From contig NZ_BJOC01000024.1 of NCBI RefSeq assembly GCF_006540005.1, forward strand, positions 1 to 60,494: a stretch of DNA of 60,494 nucleotides, in the 5' to 3' direction. The notes under the pieces are model-generated. The model was given only the letters and a program-made list of their open reading frames with translations. It was not told the origin of the DNA and did no database searches. The DNA is from Halomonas halmophila (GTDB taxonomy: Bacteria; Pseudomonadota; Gammaproteobacteria; Pseudomonadales; Halomonadaceae). The position numbers and the translations under genes are program-made. Positions 19,166 through 29,614 of this stretch are shown here, piece by piece; the stretch's first letter is position 1; each line of letters starts with the position of its first letter.

Positions 19166-20598
19166 ATACCATGGAACACCAGTCACCGACCTCTCTTTCT
19201 GCCCTGCTCGACCGGTTGCGCGAGCAGCTCGGTGACAACGCGGTGATCACCGGCAACGACGTCACTGCACGTTCTGTCGACTGGCTGACCGGTGCGCCTT
19301 GCCTTGCCGCCGCCATCGTTCGCCCCGGCACACCCGATGAGCTGGCCGACATCTTGCGCCTCTGCCATGCGGCCCGCCAGCCAGTGGTGACCCACGGCGG
19401 CCTGACCGGCCTGGTACACGGTACCGAGGCATCATCCGAGGAACTGGTGATCTCGCTGGAACGCCTCGACGCCATCGAGGCCATCGACCCGGTAGGCGCC
19501 ACCCTCACTGTCCAGGCCGGTGCACCGCTGCAGAAGGTCCAGGAGGCCGCCGAGGAAGCCGGGCTACAGTTTGCCCTCGACCTGGGGGCCCGCGGCAGCT
19601 GCACCATCGGTGGCAATATCGCCACCAATGCCGGCGGTAACCGGGTAATCCGCTACGGCATGATGCGTCAACAGGTGCTGGGGCTAGAGGCTGTACTGGC
19701 CGATGGCTGCATCATTAGTTCCATGAGCCCGATGCTCAAGAACAATGCCGGCTATGACCTCAAACAACTGTTCATCGGCAGCGAGGGCACCCTGGGCATC
19801 GTCACGCGAGCCGTGCTGCGCCTGCAGCCCGCCATGCCGGACACCCGAGCCGCACTAGTCGCCTGCCCGTCCTTCGAGGCACTGACGGGCCTGCTCGGCC
19901 ACATGCGACAGACACTCGGTGGCGAGCTCAGCGCCTTCGAGGCCATGTGGCGCAACCACTATCGCCTGCTTACCGAGATCAGCGGCCGTCACGCTCCCCC
20001 CTTGAGCACCGAATCCCCCTTCTATGTCATCATCGAATCTCAGGCCGTCGACGCCGACCGTCATGGAGAACGTTTCGACCAGGCCTTCGAATCGGCCATC
20101 GAAGAGGGCCTTCTGACGGATGCTGCCATTGCCCAGTCCGATGCCCAGCGCGACGGCCTGTGGGCCATCCGCGAGGACATCGAGGGGTTGGTCAGTCTCC
20201 TGGCCCCCGTGATGACCTTCGACGTCAGCCTGCCGATCGGTGACATGGACGCCTATGTCGAACACGTGGAGACGATGCTCCGCGAGCACTGGCCGAGTGG
20301 ACGCCTGGTAGTATTCGGCCACCTTGGCGATGGCAACCTGCATCTCTCGGTCGGCGTCGGCAGCGACGATGCCGACACCCGACACCGCGTGGAGCGCTGC
20401 ATCTACGAGCCCCTGGCCGACCTCGGGGGCTCGGTCTCGACAGAACACGGCATCGGCCTTGAAAAGCGTAGCTGGCTGCATGTCTCCCGCACACCCGAAG
20501 AGATCGCTGTGATGGCCACGCTCAAGCAAGCTCTGGATTCTCACAGCCTGCTCAACCGCAACAAGGTTATCACCACCGACCTCCAGGACGCGCACTGA
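19162..20598 (+). CDS. FAD-linked D-2-hydroxyacid dehydrogenase (GlcD/D-LDH family)
   Basis: A 478-residue flavoprotein. The FAD_binding_4 domain (about 45-225) holds THGGLTGLVHG and GGNIATNAGGNRVIRYGMMR. The FAD-oxidase C domain ends with GHLGDGNLHLSV and STEHGIGLEKRSWL. The family oxidises D-lactate, glycolate or D-2-hydroxyglutarate to the 2-oxo acid; the exact substrate is unknown. It overlaps an ABC-ATPase relic and is followed 32 bases later by an aminotransferase that could use the product. Confidence 0.92.
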   Translation: MNTMEHQSPTSLSALLDRLREQLGDNAVITGNDVTARSVDWLTGAPCLAAAIVRPGTPDELADILRLCHAARQPVVTHGGLTGLVHGTEASSEELVISLERLDAIEAIDPVGATLTVQAGAPLQKVQEAAEEAGLQFALDLGARGSCTIGGNIATNAGGNRVIRYGMMRQQVLGLEAVLADGCIISSMSPMLKNNAGYDLKQLFIGSEGTLGIVTRAVLRLQPAMPDTRAALVACPSFEALTGLLGHMRQTLGGELSAFEAMWRNHYRLLTEISGRHAPPLSTESPFYVIIESQAVDADRHGERFDQAFESAIEEGLLTDAAIAQSDAQRDGLWAIREDIEGLVSLLAPVMTFDVSLPIGDMDAYVEHVETMLREHWPSGRLVVFGHLGDGNLHLSVGVGSDDADTRHRVERCIYEPLADLGGSVSTEHGIGLEKRSWLHVSRTPEEIAVMATLKQALDSHSLLNRNKVITTDLQDAH

Positions 20599-20630
20599 TT
20601 CATATCACCTTTTCACTCAAGGAGGATGAC

Positions 20631-21737
20631 ATGCCACGTTTTGCCGACCACCTGTATCATCCCGGTCCCGACAACCCCTTCCCCGGCATCTGGGTGCTGC
20701 AACGCCGCCTGGGGCGCACCATTCCCCACCGGCTGGGCTCCAACGAGGGCCTGGACATGCCGCATGCGGCGCTGCGCCGCCACTTCGGCGATGCCATGGT
20801 CGAGCATGCCTATTGTTACGGGGATTCCGAGGCGCTCGGCGTACGTGAACGCCTGTCACGGCAACAGGGCATTCCGCTGGAGGCGTTGCTGGTGGATGCC
20901 GGCGCCGACAGCCTGCTGGCCCTGGCACTGCGTGCGGTGGCGATGCCCGACGAGACGGTGATCAGCTCGGCCGGCACCTACCCCACCTTCGGGTATTTCG
21001 CCCGTGGTCAGGGCTGCCGGGTGGTCGAAGTGCCCTACGCCGAGGACCAGGACAGCCTGGCCCCTGATCTGCAGGCGCTCGCCGAGGCGGCCCACACACA
21101 GCACGCCCGACTGGTGTATCTGGCCAATCCGGACAACCCCAGCGGCCACCTGCATGACGACGAGGCGGTGAAAAAGCTGCGCGAAGCGCTGCCGGAGGAT
21201 TGCTGGCTGCTACTCGACGAGGCCTATCACGACTTCCGCCCGGATGCCGATACACCCTTCGGGCGCGAGGTGCTGCCCGGCGTGATTCGCTGCCGCACTC
21301 TGTCCAAGGCGCACGGCATGGCCGGCATGCGCATCGGTTACGCGATTGCCGAAGCGGATACCCTGGCCATGCTGATGAAGGTGCGGATTCACTATGCCGT
21401 CTCGACCCTGACCCTGTCCGCCGCCGAGGTGGTGCTGGATCACCCCGCCGAGACCCGGCAGCACATTGCCGATGTCATCGCCCGCCGCGAGGCACTGGCC
21501 GATCACTTTCGGGCACTGGGCGCCGAGGTATTGCCGAGCGCCACCAATTTCATCGGCATCCGCCTGCCCAGTGCCGAACTGGCCGGGCAGGTCCACGCTG
21601 CCCTGCTGGACGAGGGCAAGCTGATCGCCCGACCGGCGCATCCCGACCTGGGCCATGTGCTGCGCATCTCGGCGGTAGCCGACGCCCTGACGCCCGGCCG
21701 CCTGGCGACACTGGAGCGCGCCCTGCAGGACGGATGA
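20631..21737 (+). CDS. PLP-dependent aminotransferase, HisC-like (class I/II)
   Basis: A 368-residue fold-type I aminotransferase. Seen: NPDNPSGHL, LLDEAYHDF and the PLP lysine in RTLSKAHGMAGMRIGY. It resembles histidinol-phosphate aminotransferase, but there is no his operon here. A perfect AAGGAGG ribosome site precedes the start. Its pairing with a hydroxyacid dehydrogenase suggests 2-hydroxyacid to 2-oxoacid to amino acid chemistry; this is inference. Confidence 0.88.
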   Translation: MPRFADHLYHPGPDNPFPGIWVLQRRLGRTIPHRLGSNEGLDMPHAALRRHFGDAMVEHAYCYGDSEALGVRERLSRQQGIPLEALLVDAGADSLLALALRAVAMPDETVISSAGTYPTFGYFARGQGCRVVEVPYAEDQDSLAPDLQALAEAAHTQHARLVYLANPDNPSGHLHDDEAVKKLREALPEDCWLLLDEAYHDFRPDADTPFGREVLPGVIRCRTLSKAHGMAGMRIGYAIAEADTLAMLMKVRIHYAVSTLTLSAAEVVLDHPAETRQHIADVIARREALADHFRALGAEVLPSATNFIGIRLPSAELAGQVHAALLDEGKLIARPAHPDLGHVLRISAVADALTPGRLATLERALQDG

Positions 21738-21745
21738 CTCGGCGC

Positions 21746-23089
21746 TCAGACGGGTTGGTGCAGGGAATCACCACGCCCCACCGCATAATACATCAGGCCC
21801 GCCCGGCGAACCGTCTCGGGGTTGTAGAGGTTGCGGCCGTCGACGACCACCGGCATGCCGAGCTGGTCCTTCAGCCAGTCGAAGTCGACCATGCGGAAGA
21901 CCTTCCACTCAGTGCAGATGACCAGCGCATCGGCCCCTTCGACGGCGGCCTCGCGTGTCTCGGCGAGAGTCAGGTCATCACGCTGACCGTAGATCCGCCG
22001 GCACTCGTCCATGGCCTCCGGGTCGAAGGCGCGCACCCGCGCCCCGACCCGCCACAGCGATTCCATCAGGAGGCGACTCGGGGCGTCGCGCATGTCATCG
22101 GTATTGGGCTTGAAGGACAGGCCCCAGACGGCAATGGTGCGTCCGGCCAGGTCGCCATCGAAGGCCCGCTCGAGCTTGTCGAACAGCGTCTGCTTCTGGC
22201 GCTGGTTGACGCCTTCCACCGCGCTGAGCAGTTCCGCCTGATAGTCGACATCACCGGCCGTGCGCGTCAGGGCACGCACATCCTTGGGAAAACAGGAGCC
22301 GCCGTAGCCACAGCCCGGGTAGATGAAGTGATAGCCAATACGCGGATCCGAGCCAATACCGCGCCGCACCTGCTCCACATCGGCCCCCAGGCGTTCGGCC
22401 AGGTTGGCGATCTCGTTCATGAAGCTGATCTTGGTGGCGAGCATGGCATTGGCCGCGTACTTGGTCAGCTCGGCGGCGCGCACATCCATGAACATCAGCT
22501 TTTCCTGGAGGCGAATATAGGGGCCATAGCAGTCCCGCATCAGCTCGCGAACCCGCTCGGAGTCGGTACCCACGACGATGCGCGCGCCGTGGGAGAAGTC
22601 CTCGATGGCCGCCCCTTCCTTGAGGAATTCCGGGTTCGAGCAGACCTCGAACTCGAGGCTCGCGCCGCGCTGTTCGAGCACCTCACCGATCGTGTGGCGC
22701 ACGCGATCGGCGGTGCCTACCGGGACGGTGGACTTGTCGATGACGACCTTGAAATCGTTCATGTGCTGACCGATGGTCCGGGCCACCGACAGCACGTACT
22801 GCAGATCGGCACTGCCATCCTCGTCGGGGGGCGTGCCCACGGCAATGAACTGCAGGGTGCCGAACTCGACCGCCCTGGCCGCATCTGTGGTAAAGGAAAG
22901 CCGTCCGGACGCCGTATTGTGCGTCACCAGCTCTTCCAGGCCCGGCTCGTAGATCGGGATGTCACCGGCCTCGAGACGCGCGACCTTGTCGGCGTCAACG
23001 TCCATGCACAACACGTCGTGCCCCACATCCGCCAGGCAGGCACCCGTCACGAGGCCCACATACCCCGTGCCGAAAATCGTGATCTTCAT
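21746..23089 (-). CDS. ugd: UDP-glucose 6-dehydrogenase
   Basis: A 447-residue NAD-dependent enzyme that makes UDP-glucuronate for capsule or exopolysaccharide. Seen: the NAD motif [16 protein letters not shown], the catalytic cysteine in [12 protein letters not shown] at about residue 265, and the C-terminal domain with [18 protein letters not shown]. It is a single gene and converges with the aminotransferase gene; no glycosyltransferases are nearby. Confidence 0.97.
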   Translation of the reverse strand: MKITIFGTGYVGLVTGACLADVGHDVLCMDVDADKVARLEAGDIPIYEPGLEELVTHNTASGRLSFTTDAARAVEFGTLQFIAVGTPPDEDGSADLQYVLSVARTIGQHMNDFKVVIDKSTVPVGTADRVRHTIGEVLEQRGASLEFEVCSNPEFLKEGAAIEDFSHGARIVVGTDSERVRELMRDCYGPYIRLQEKLMFMDVRAAELTKYAANAMLATKISFMNEIANLAERLGADVEQVRRGIGSDPRIGYHFIYPGCGYGGSCFPKDVRALTRTAGDVDYQAELLSAVEGVNQRQKQTLFDKLERAFDGDLAGRTIAVWGLSFKPNTDDMRDAPSRLLMESLWRVGARVRAFDPEAMDECRRIYGQRDDLTLAETREAAVEGADALVICTEWKVFRMVDFDWLKDQLGMPVVVDGRNLYNPETVRRAGLMYYAVGRGDSLHQPV

Positions 23090-23195
23090 TCCCTATTTCC
23101 CCAGCAGGAGTCTTGTTCACTGAATATCGCAACGTGGATGCCATGCTAGCCGGCTTTGTCCTGCCATGAAAGCGGCAGGCGCGGCCTGCCCGGCT

Positions 23196-24437
23196 TCACG
23201 GCTCGGCCTGAATCACCAGATTGCGGGGCGTCAGTTGCCGGTCGCAGAAGGTGCCGAGGCGCACCCGAAAGCCCGCTTCCTCCATCAATCTGACCCGATC
23301 CAGCACCAGCCAGACCTCGAGGGGGCGGCGAAACACATGGCGGACCAGCTCGAGACGCGTCACCTCGGCCAGGCGCCGCCAGCCCTCGGCTTCATGAGCC
23401 GCCCAGTCGACACCGGGCGGCAGCACCACGCCCTTGCGTTCGGCGGCCCAGCGACAGAAGTCGGCAAAGCGGTCCGGCAGCCGTCCATAGGCCAGGCTGG
23501 GCACCGGCAGATAACGGTCGCGCCCCGTGAGCGAGCGCTGCAGGGCATCGAAGCCCAGGCGCCAGGCATTGGCCAGGCGACGCTTGCGACGCACCTTGCC
23601 GGGGGCCGTGACGGTCTCCTGGACCGCCATGGCCAGGTCGTCCCGCGACATCGACCAGTTCATCTCGCGGCGGGCCTGACGCGACAACGGCTGGTAACCG
23701 GCGTCGGCAGTGCGCTGGTAACAGCAGGGAGCCAGGGTCACGGCACTGCGCCGGCGAGCGGCCAGTTGCAGCAGCCTCACATGCAGATCCCCGCAGGCGT
23801 GCAGCGCCATGACACGCCGCTCGTCGTTCAACCAGCGCTCGGCATCCGCGGCCATGACATCCTGCTGATGCAGCCTTACCGCAGCCGACTGGCGATGCGC
23901 CAGCGCCCCGCCCGCCTCGCAGAGCGCGGGCTGCCACTCCAGGGCGTCGACCGGTCTGTCATGCCAGCGCGCCAGGCCGCGCGACAGATGGCCCTTGCCG
24001 GCACACCACTCCAGCAAGGGACGATCCGCCCTGACCAGGGGCGCGAAGGCCTGAATCTGCTGCCACTTGCGACCGCCGACGAAGACGCCCCAGCTATCGG
24101 GCAGTGTCGGCTCGCCGGCTGCGGCGAGCTCCGGCAGATCGACCAGAGCGGCCAGTTCATCGACGGGTAACCAGTGCGCCAGCGCGCTGGCCGAGAGCGG
24201 GGCATCCTGCAGGCGCTCGGCCTCGGCATCGGACAAGCCGCGCAGGGCCGCGGCCAGCTCGCCGTGCTCTGCCTCCCAGGGCAGTACGGGATGCTGGAAC
24301 GGCAGTGGCTGCCAGACACTGCGCCATGCCCCCAGCACCTCGCCCAGACGGCGCAAGCGGGTGGCGTGGTCGAGCGTCACGCCGTCAGCGGCCACTACGA
24401 CCTCGCAGGCCCGACAGGCCGCCTGGCACGAATTCAT
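23196..24437 (-). CDS. SAM-dependent methyltransferase (METTL25/GSTCD-like domain)
   Basis: A 413-residue protein with an N-terminal part of no known fold and a methyltransferase core. The SAM motif is LLEWCAGKGHLSRGLA, followed by VDALEWQP and a cysteine-bearing VTLAPCCYQR. These match the methyltransferase_25-like group. It overlaps the upstream DUF523 gene by four bases, so the two are coupled. Confidence 0.8.
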   Translation of the reverse strand: MNSCQAACRACEVVVAADGVTLDHATRLRRLGEVLGAWRSVWQPLPFQHPVLPWEAEHGELAAALRGLSDAEAERLQDAPLSASALAHWLPVDELAALVDLPELAAAGEPTLPDSWGVFVGGRKWQQIQAFAPLVRADRPLLEWCAGKGHLSRGLARWHDRPVDALEWQPALCEAGGALAHRQSAAVRLHQQDVMAADAERWLNDERRVMALHACGDLHVRLLQLAARRRSAVTLAPCCYQRTADAGYQPLSRQARREMNWSMSRDDLAMAVQETVTAPGKVRRKRRLANAWRLGFDALQRSLTGRDRYLPVPSLAYGRLPDRFADFCRWAAERKGVVLPPGVDWAAHEAEGWRRLAEVTRLELVRHVFRRPLEVWLVLDRVRLMEEAGFRVRLGTFCDRQLTPRNLVIQAEP

Positions 24438-25399
24438 ATCGCATTGCGCAGCCCCAGTTCATAGGGGTGCGGATCCAGGTAGGATTGTCGGCAGATATAG
24501 TCGGAACCATGGCGTTTCAGATAGTGGTTGAGCAGGCGCATGGGCACCACCAGCGGCACCTGTTCGAGGCGGTATTCCTCGATCGACTCCAGCAGATCGC
24601 GCCGCGTCTGGCCATCCAGGGCATGCTTCAGGTAGCCCAGAATATGCATCAGGGCGTTGGTATGCGACTTGCGCGTGGCCGGCCGGGCCAGGGCCTGCAT
24701 GAAACCTTGCAGATAATGCTGCCGGGTCTCGGCCAGTGGCCGCTGATGCGCTTCTGCCAGATAGCGCCCCAGCTCGCGATAGGCCGGCACCCGGTGGGCC
24801 ATCAGCAGCAACTTCTGACGACTGTGGAACTGCAGCATGGCGTGATGGCTGGGCTCCGGCTCGACGTTGCGCTTCCAGTCATCCAGGGCGTAGATGCGCG
24901 AGATGAAGTTCTCGCGCAGCCCCGGGTCATTGAGCCTGGCCTCTTCTTCCAGGGGAAGCTCGGGAAAATGCTCGCGCATGACGCGCACGAAGGCGCCGGA
25001 ATCCGTGTGACTCGGCATGCCGTTTTCGTGGTAGACCTTGACTCTTTCCAGGCCGCAACTCGGCGAGCCCTTCATGAGAATGAAGCCACGCAGGTGACGA
25101 TGCGCCTCGACGAAGTCGATGCCGACCTGCTCGATACTCGCCGTGACATCCCGCTCGGTGTTCCGGGTGCCACGCACACGAGGCGTTTCACCAGCGCGGC
25201 CGACCAGACGCACGGGCTCCCGGGGAACACCGAGTCCGGCTTCCAGCTCGGGACAGAAGGTCTCGAAGCGCAGCCGTTCCCCGAGCACCTCCAGACAGTA
25301 GCGCGACCGCTTGTGACCGCCGTTATAACGCACCTCTGCACCGGTCAGGCAGGCACTGATGCCCACCGGGATGGCGGTATCAGATGCGGCTTGCTGCAT
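24434..25399 (-). CDS. DUF523 / DUF1722 protein (YbgA family)
   Basis: A 321-residue two-domain protein. The N-terminal DUF523 domain (about 10-150) has VGISACLTGAEVRYNGGHK and the conserved KGSPSCGLERVKVY with its cysteine. The C-terminal DUF1722 domain (about 190-305) has KLLLMAHRVPAYRELGR. The function is unknown; the family often sits beside photolyase or MerR genes, neither of which is seen here. Confidence 0.9.
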   Translation of the reverse strand: MQQAASDTAIPVGISACLTGAEVRYNGGHKRSRYCLEVLGERLRFETFCPELEAGLGVPREPVRLVGRAGETPRVRGTRNTERDVTASIEQVGIDFVEAHRHLRGFILMKGSPSCGLERVKVYHENGMPSHTDSGAFVRVMREHFPELPLEEEARLNDPGLRENFISRIYALDDWKRNVEPEPSHHAMLQFHSRQKLLLMAHRVPAYRELGRYLAEAHQRPLAETRQHYLQGFMQALARPATRKSHTNALMHILGYLKHALDGQTRRDLLESIEEYRLEQVPLVVPMRLLNHYLKRHGSDYICRQSYLDPHPYELGLRNAI

Positions 25400-25623
25400 G
25401 TCGCACTCCTGTCAGCTCCGACTTCTACTTCATACAGGATAACGTCAGACACGGGCTTGCGCGATTGCCGTAGCCACCGGCCGGCTCCCCCCCACGCGGC
25501 GACCATCGCGCCCTGATCGGGCCCTATCTTAGCCACCTAACAAATGGCGAACAGTGTTTGATTAGTGTAGAATACCTCGCGATTTCGCCCCATTCTCCCT
25601 CCAGACCTCAGGATGCCTCTGTC

Positions 25624-27111
25624 ATGCTGACTCACCATCATGATCCCTACTGGCCCCGGCACAGCGCCCGATGGCCAGGTTCTTGCGTGCTCGCTTTATG
25701 TATCTTGCTGTTCAGCCCGCTCGCCCAGGCGGCTTCCGCCGGCGAACTGGACCTGACGTATACCATCCCCGGCTTTATCGCCGTCACCCTTTTCCTGGCC
25801 GCCTATGCCCTGGTCATGGCCGAGGAAAAGCTGCACATGCGCAAGTCCAAGCCGGTGCTCGTCGCCGCCGGCCTGATCTGGGCACTCATCGGTTGGACCT
25901 ATATGCGCTCGGGCCTGCCCAATGCCGCGGAAGAGGCCTTCAGCGACACCCTGCTGGAATACAGTGAACTGCTGCTCTTCCTGCTGGTGGCCATGACCTA
26001 CATCAATGCCATGGAAGAGCGCCGCGTCTTCGACAAGTTGCGGGCCTGGCTGGTCGAGACGGGCTTCAGCTATCGCTCGCTGTTCTGGATCACCGGCATC
26101 CTGGCCTTCTGGATCTCGACCATCGCCAACAACCTGACCACTGCCATGCTGATGTGCGCCGTGGTGCTCAAGGTGGCCGAGGGTGACAAGCGCTTCATCA
26201 ATATCTGCTGCATCAACATCGTGGTGGCTGCCAATGCCGGCGGTGCCTTCAGTCCCTTTGGTGACATCACCACCCTGATGGTCTGGCAGGCCAAGCTGGT
26301 CGAGTTCCAGGAGTTCTTCAAGCTGCTGGGCCCCTCGCTGGTCAATTACCTGGTGCCGGCCGTCGTCATGAGCCTGTTCATCAAGAATCGCAAGCCGGCG
26401 GCCCTGGAAGAGGACATCTGGCTCAAGCGCGGCGCGCGGCGCATCGTCTTCCTGTTTCTGGTGACCATCGTCATCTCGGTGCTTTGCCACACCATGCTCC
26501 ACCTGCCGCCGGCACTGGGCATGATGACCGGCCTTGGCTTCCTGCAGTTCTTCGGTTATTACCTGCGCCAGAGTCTACCGCGCTCACTGGAGCGCAAGCG
26601 CACGCGCTACAGCCAGCGCGGTGACTGGCGCAAGCTCGAGGCACTGGGCAGCGTGGTGCCCTTCGATGTTTTCACCCGTGTGGCGCGCTCCGAGTGGGAC
26701 ACCCTGCTGTTCTTCTACGGAGTGGTGATGTCGGTGGGCGGCCTCGGCTTCATGGGCTACCTGAGCCTGTTGTCCGAGACACTCTACGCGGGCTGGGACC
26801 CAGTCTGGGCCAATATCGTGCTGGGCATGATCTCGGCGGTGGTCGACAACATCCCGGTGATGTTCGCAGTGATCTCCATGGAACCCGACATGTCCCTGGG
26901 CAACTGGTTGCTGATCACCCTGACCGCCGGTGTCGGCGGCAGTCTGCTGTCGGTGGGCTCCGCCGCCGGCGTGGCCTTGATGGGTCAGGCACGCGGCATC
27001 TACACCTTTGCCGGCCACATGCGCTGGGCACCGGTCATCGCCCTGGGCTATGCGGCCAGTGTGGTGGCGCACATGCTGATCAACGCCGAGAGTTTCGCGA
27101 TCTTCCACTGA
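25624..27111 (+). CDS. nhaD: Na+/H+ antiporter NhaD
   Basis: A 495-residue ion-transporter-superfamily protein (ArsB/NhaD) that exports Na+ in exchange for H+, important at high salt and pH. The start at 25624 gives a basic N-terminus and a cleavable-looking signal (CVLALCILLFSPLAQAAS). About 11 further membrane segments follow. Family hallmarks are ANNLTTAMLMCAVV, NAGGAFSPFGDITTLMVW and VVDNIPVMFAVI. It is monocistronic. Confidence 0.93.
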   Translation: MLTHHHDPYWPRHSARWPGSCVLALCILLFSPLAQAASAGELDLTYTIPGFIAVTLFLAAYALVMAEEKLHMRKSKPVLVAAGLIWALIGWTYMRSGLPNAAEEAFSDTLLEYSELLLFLLVAMTYINAMEERRVFDKLRAWLVETGFSYRSLFWITGILAFWISTIANNLTTAMLMCAVVLKVAEGDKRFINICCINIVVAANAGGAFSPFGDITTLMVWQAKLVEFQEFFKLLGPSLVNYLVPAVVMSLFIKNRKPAALEEDIWLKRGARRIVFLFLVTIVISVLCHTMLHLPPALGMMTGLGFLQFFGYYLRQSLPRSLERKRTRYSQRGDWRKLEALGSVVPFDVFTRVARSEWDTLLFFYGVVMSVGGLGFMGYLSLLSETLYAGWDPVWANIVLGMISAVVDNIPVMFAVISMEPDMSLGNWLLITLTAGVGGSLLSVGSAAGVALMGQARGIYTFAGHMRWAPVIALGYAASVVAHMLINAESFAIFH

Positions 27112-27159
27112 TGGCCTCGGCACGGTCCGCCGCCCGGTCTGCCGGGCGGCGCGACGCAC

Positions 27160-29034
27160 TCAGGAATGCAGCCGTTTCTCGATGTCCTCCAGAATGCCGG
27201 GATCATCGATGGTCGATGGGACGGCGTAGTCCTCGCCATCGGCGATGTCGCGCAGCACCCGCCGCAGGATCTTGCCGGAACGTGTCTTGGGCAGGCGCTC
27301 GACGATCTCGGCACGCTGAAAGCAGGCCACCGCGCCGATCCGCTGACGCACCATCTCGACCAACGCGTCTTCCAGGTCATCGGCCGCGATGGTCGCGCCA
27401 TCCTTGAGCAACACCAGACCAACGGGGACCTGGCCGCGCAACTCATCGCGCACGCCGATCACGCAGCACTCTGCCACGGCCGGATGCGCCGCCACCACCT
27501 CCTCCATCTCGCCGGTGGACAGGCGATGGCCCGCCACATTGATCACGTCATCCATGCGCCCCATGATGAAGACGTTGCCCTGTGCATCGCGGTAACCGCC
27601 ATCCCCCGAGTAGTAGTAGCCGGGCACGGGATCCAGATAGGCGTGGCGAAAACGCGCATCATCGCCCCAGATGGTGGTCAGACACCCAGGCGGCAACGGC
27701 AGGCGAACCGCCACCTGCCCCTGCTCGCCGGGGTTTGCGGGCTGGCCGCTGGCATCCAGGATGGCCACATCGAACCCCGGCGTGGGCACACCGGCCGAGC
27801 CGGGCTGCGTCGGCAGCTTCTCGATCCCCACCGGATTGCAGCAGATGGCCCAGCCGGTCTCGGTCTGCCACCAGTGGTCCAGTATCGGCAGGCCGGTCTT
27901 GTCGCTCAGCCACGCATGGGTGGTGGGATCCAGGCGTTCGCCAGCCAGCAGGATGCGTTTCAGGCAGCGGATGTCATACCGGGACAGCTCCTCTGCCTCG
28001 GGGTCTTCCTTGCGCACGGCGCGGAACGCCGTCGGGGCGGTGAACAGCACATTGACGCCATGTTCGGCACAGACGCGCCAGAAGGCCCCGGCATCCGGGG
28101 TCTTCACCGGCTTGCCCTCGTAGAGGATGGTGGTGCATCCGGTGATCAGCGGGCCATAGACGATATAGCTGTGGCCCACCACCCAGCCCACATCCGAGGC
28201 GGCCCAGAACACATCACCGGGGCTGGCGTCATAGACCACCGCCATGCTGTAGCGCATGGCCACGGCATGGCCGCCATTGTCGCGCACCACCCCCTTCGGC
28301 TTGCCGGTGGTGCCGGACGTATACAGAATGTACAGCGGATCCGTCGCGCGCACCGGCACCGGCTCGACGGCCTGGCCGGCGGCCTCGAGCCCGGCCCAGT
28401 CGAAGTCCCGACCGGCCTGCAGCTCGGCATTGGCCTGTGGCCGCGCGCAGACGATGCACGCCTCCGGCTGGTGGACGGACTCTTCCAGGGCCGCATCCAC
28501 CAGCGGCTTGTAGGCGATGACGCGATCCACCTCGATCCCGCAGGAAGCCGTCAGCAAGACCCTGGGCTTGGCATCGTCGATGCGCACCGCCAGTTCGTGC
28601 GCCGCGAAACCACCAAACACCACCGAATGGATGGCCCCCAGCCGGGCACAAGCCAGCATGCCGATCACCGCCTCCGGGATCATCGGCATGTACAGGATCA
28701 CCCTGTCACCCGGCCCCACGCCCTTGTCGCGCAGCGCCCCGGCAAAATGTGCGACCCGTGCGGTCAGCTCGGCATAGGTGAAGCGCTGAATCGTGCCCGT
28801 GACGGGGGAATCATGGATGAGCGCCAGCTGATCGCCCCGCCCGGCCCGGACCTGCGCATCGAGCGCCAGGTCGGCGGTGTTGAGCCTGCCGTCGGGAAAC
28901 CAATCATGGTGGCCATCCGCACGCCGCGACAAAATGGTCTCGGGAGCCTCGAACCAGTCGATCCAGGACGCCTTGTCCCGCCAGAAGGCCTCCGGCTGTT
29001 CGATGGACGCTGAGTAGGTCTCTGGGTAACGCAT
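27160..29034 (-). CDS. propionyl-CoA synthetase-like acyl-CoA ligase (PrpE family)
   Basis: A 624-residue ANL-family enzyme that activates a short acid with ATP and CoA. Seen: the AMP motif YTSGTTGKPKGVV, the hinge GRMDDVINVAGHRL and the acylatable lysine in LPKTRSGKILRR. Length and the N-terminal SIEQPEAFWRDKASWIDW match PrpE rather than Acs. No prpBCD genes are near, so propionate is likely but not certain. Confidence 0.9.
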   Translation of the reverse strand: MRYPETYSASIEQPEAFWRDKASWIDWFEAPETILSRRADGHHDWFPDGRLNTADLALDAQVRAGRGDQLALIHDSPVTGTIQRFTYAELTARVAHFAGALRDKGVGPGDRVILYMPMIPEAVIGMLACARLGAIHSVVFGGFAAHELAVRIDDAKPRVLLTASCGIEVDRVIAYKPLVDAALEESVHQPEACIVCARPQANAELQAGRDFDWAGLEAAGQAVEPVPVRATDPLYILYTSGTTGKPKGVVRDNGGHAVAMRYSMAVVYDASPGDVFWAASDVGWVVGHSYIVYGPLITGCTTILYEGKPVKTPDAGAFWRVCAEHGVNVLFTAPTAFRAVRKEDPEAEELSRYDIRCLKRILLAGERLDPTTHAWLSDKTGLPILDHWWQTETGWAICCNPVGIEKLPTQPGSAGVPTPGFDVAILDASGQPANPGEQGQVAVRLPLPPGCLTTIWGDDARFRHAYLDPVPGYYYSGDGGYRDAQGNVFIMGRMDDVINVAGHRLSTGEMEEVVAAHPAVAECCVIGVRDELRGQVPVGLVLLKDGATIAADDLEDALVEMVRQRIGAVACFQRAEIVERLPKTRSGKILRRVLRDIADGEDYAVPSTIDDPGILEDIEKRLHS

Positions 29035-29215
29035 CGGGGCACCACTGCTGTTGTCTGGGTAATCGATGCCCTCAATGTCGAATGTGACGGGGCGCTTCGC
29101 CAGACGACGATAGGCTAAGGAGAGTGCCAGGGGGATGTCATACTCCCCCGCAATATCAGCCGCATGTTAAGGTCAGAAGCTGCCTTGTCAGTTTACTCGT
29201 CCCGATGGAGACCCC

Positions 29216-29569
29216 ATGTCGAGCAAGATCTACTGCGTCGCCAGCTTCAAGCCCAAGCCCGGCCAGGAAGCCGCCGCCTTCGCCGCCCTGCAGGCGCTGG
29301 AACCGAACACCCATCGCGAGGACGGCTGCCTGCGCTACACCGTGACGCGGCGCATCGAGAGCCCCTTCGCCCAGGGCGACAGCTACCCCATCGTCTTCCA
29401 CGAGACCTGGGCCAACCGCGAGGCCTTCGAGGCGCATTGCCAGCGCCGCGAGATCCAGGCGTTCTTCGAGGAACAGGTAGAGTCGCCGGAGGGCGTGATC
29501 GAGGACGCCAATGTCTGCGTCTACAGCGATGAGCCCGCCGAGTTCGATGCCCCCGCCCTGACATCCTGA
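29216..29569 (+). CDS. antibiotic-biosynthesis-monooxygenase (ABM) domain protein
   Basis: A 117-residue ferredoxin-like protein of the ABM / YgiN quinol-monooxygenase group. Seen: FKPKPGQEAAAFAALQAL and FHETWANREAFEAHCQ, both typical. The acidic C-terminal tail (SDEPAEFDAPALTS) fits a halophile proteome. It is 45 bases before an ABC exporter operon, but no functional link is evident. Confidence 0.88.
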   Translation: MSSKIYCVASFKPKPGQEAAAFAALQALEPNTHREDGCLRYTVTRRIESPFAQGDSYPIVFHETWANREAFEAHCQRREIQAFFEEQVESPEGVIEDANVCVYSDEPAEFDAPALTS

Positions 29570-29614
29570 GCGGTGCGGCATCAGGCATGACAACCCCGCG
29601 ACAGGAGACAGACC

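Noticed and set aside
21670..21690. ops-like sequence GGCGGTAGCC for RfaH
   Set aside because: It lies inside the aminotransferase gene, the last base differs from the ops consensus, and it does not precede a polysaccharide operon.
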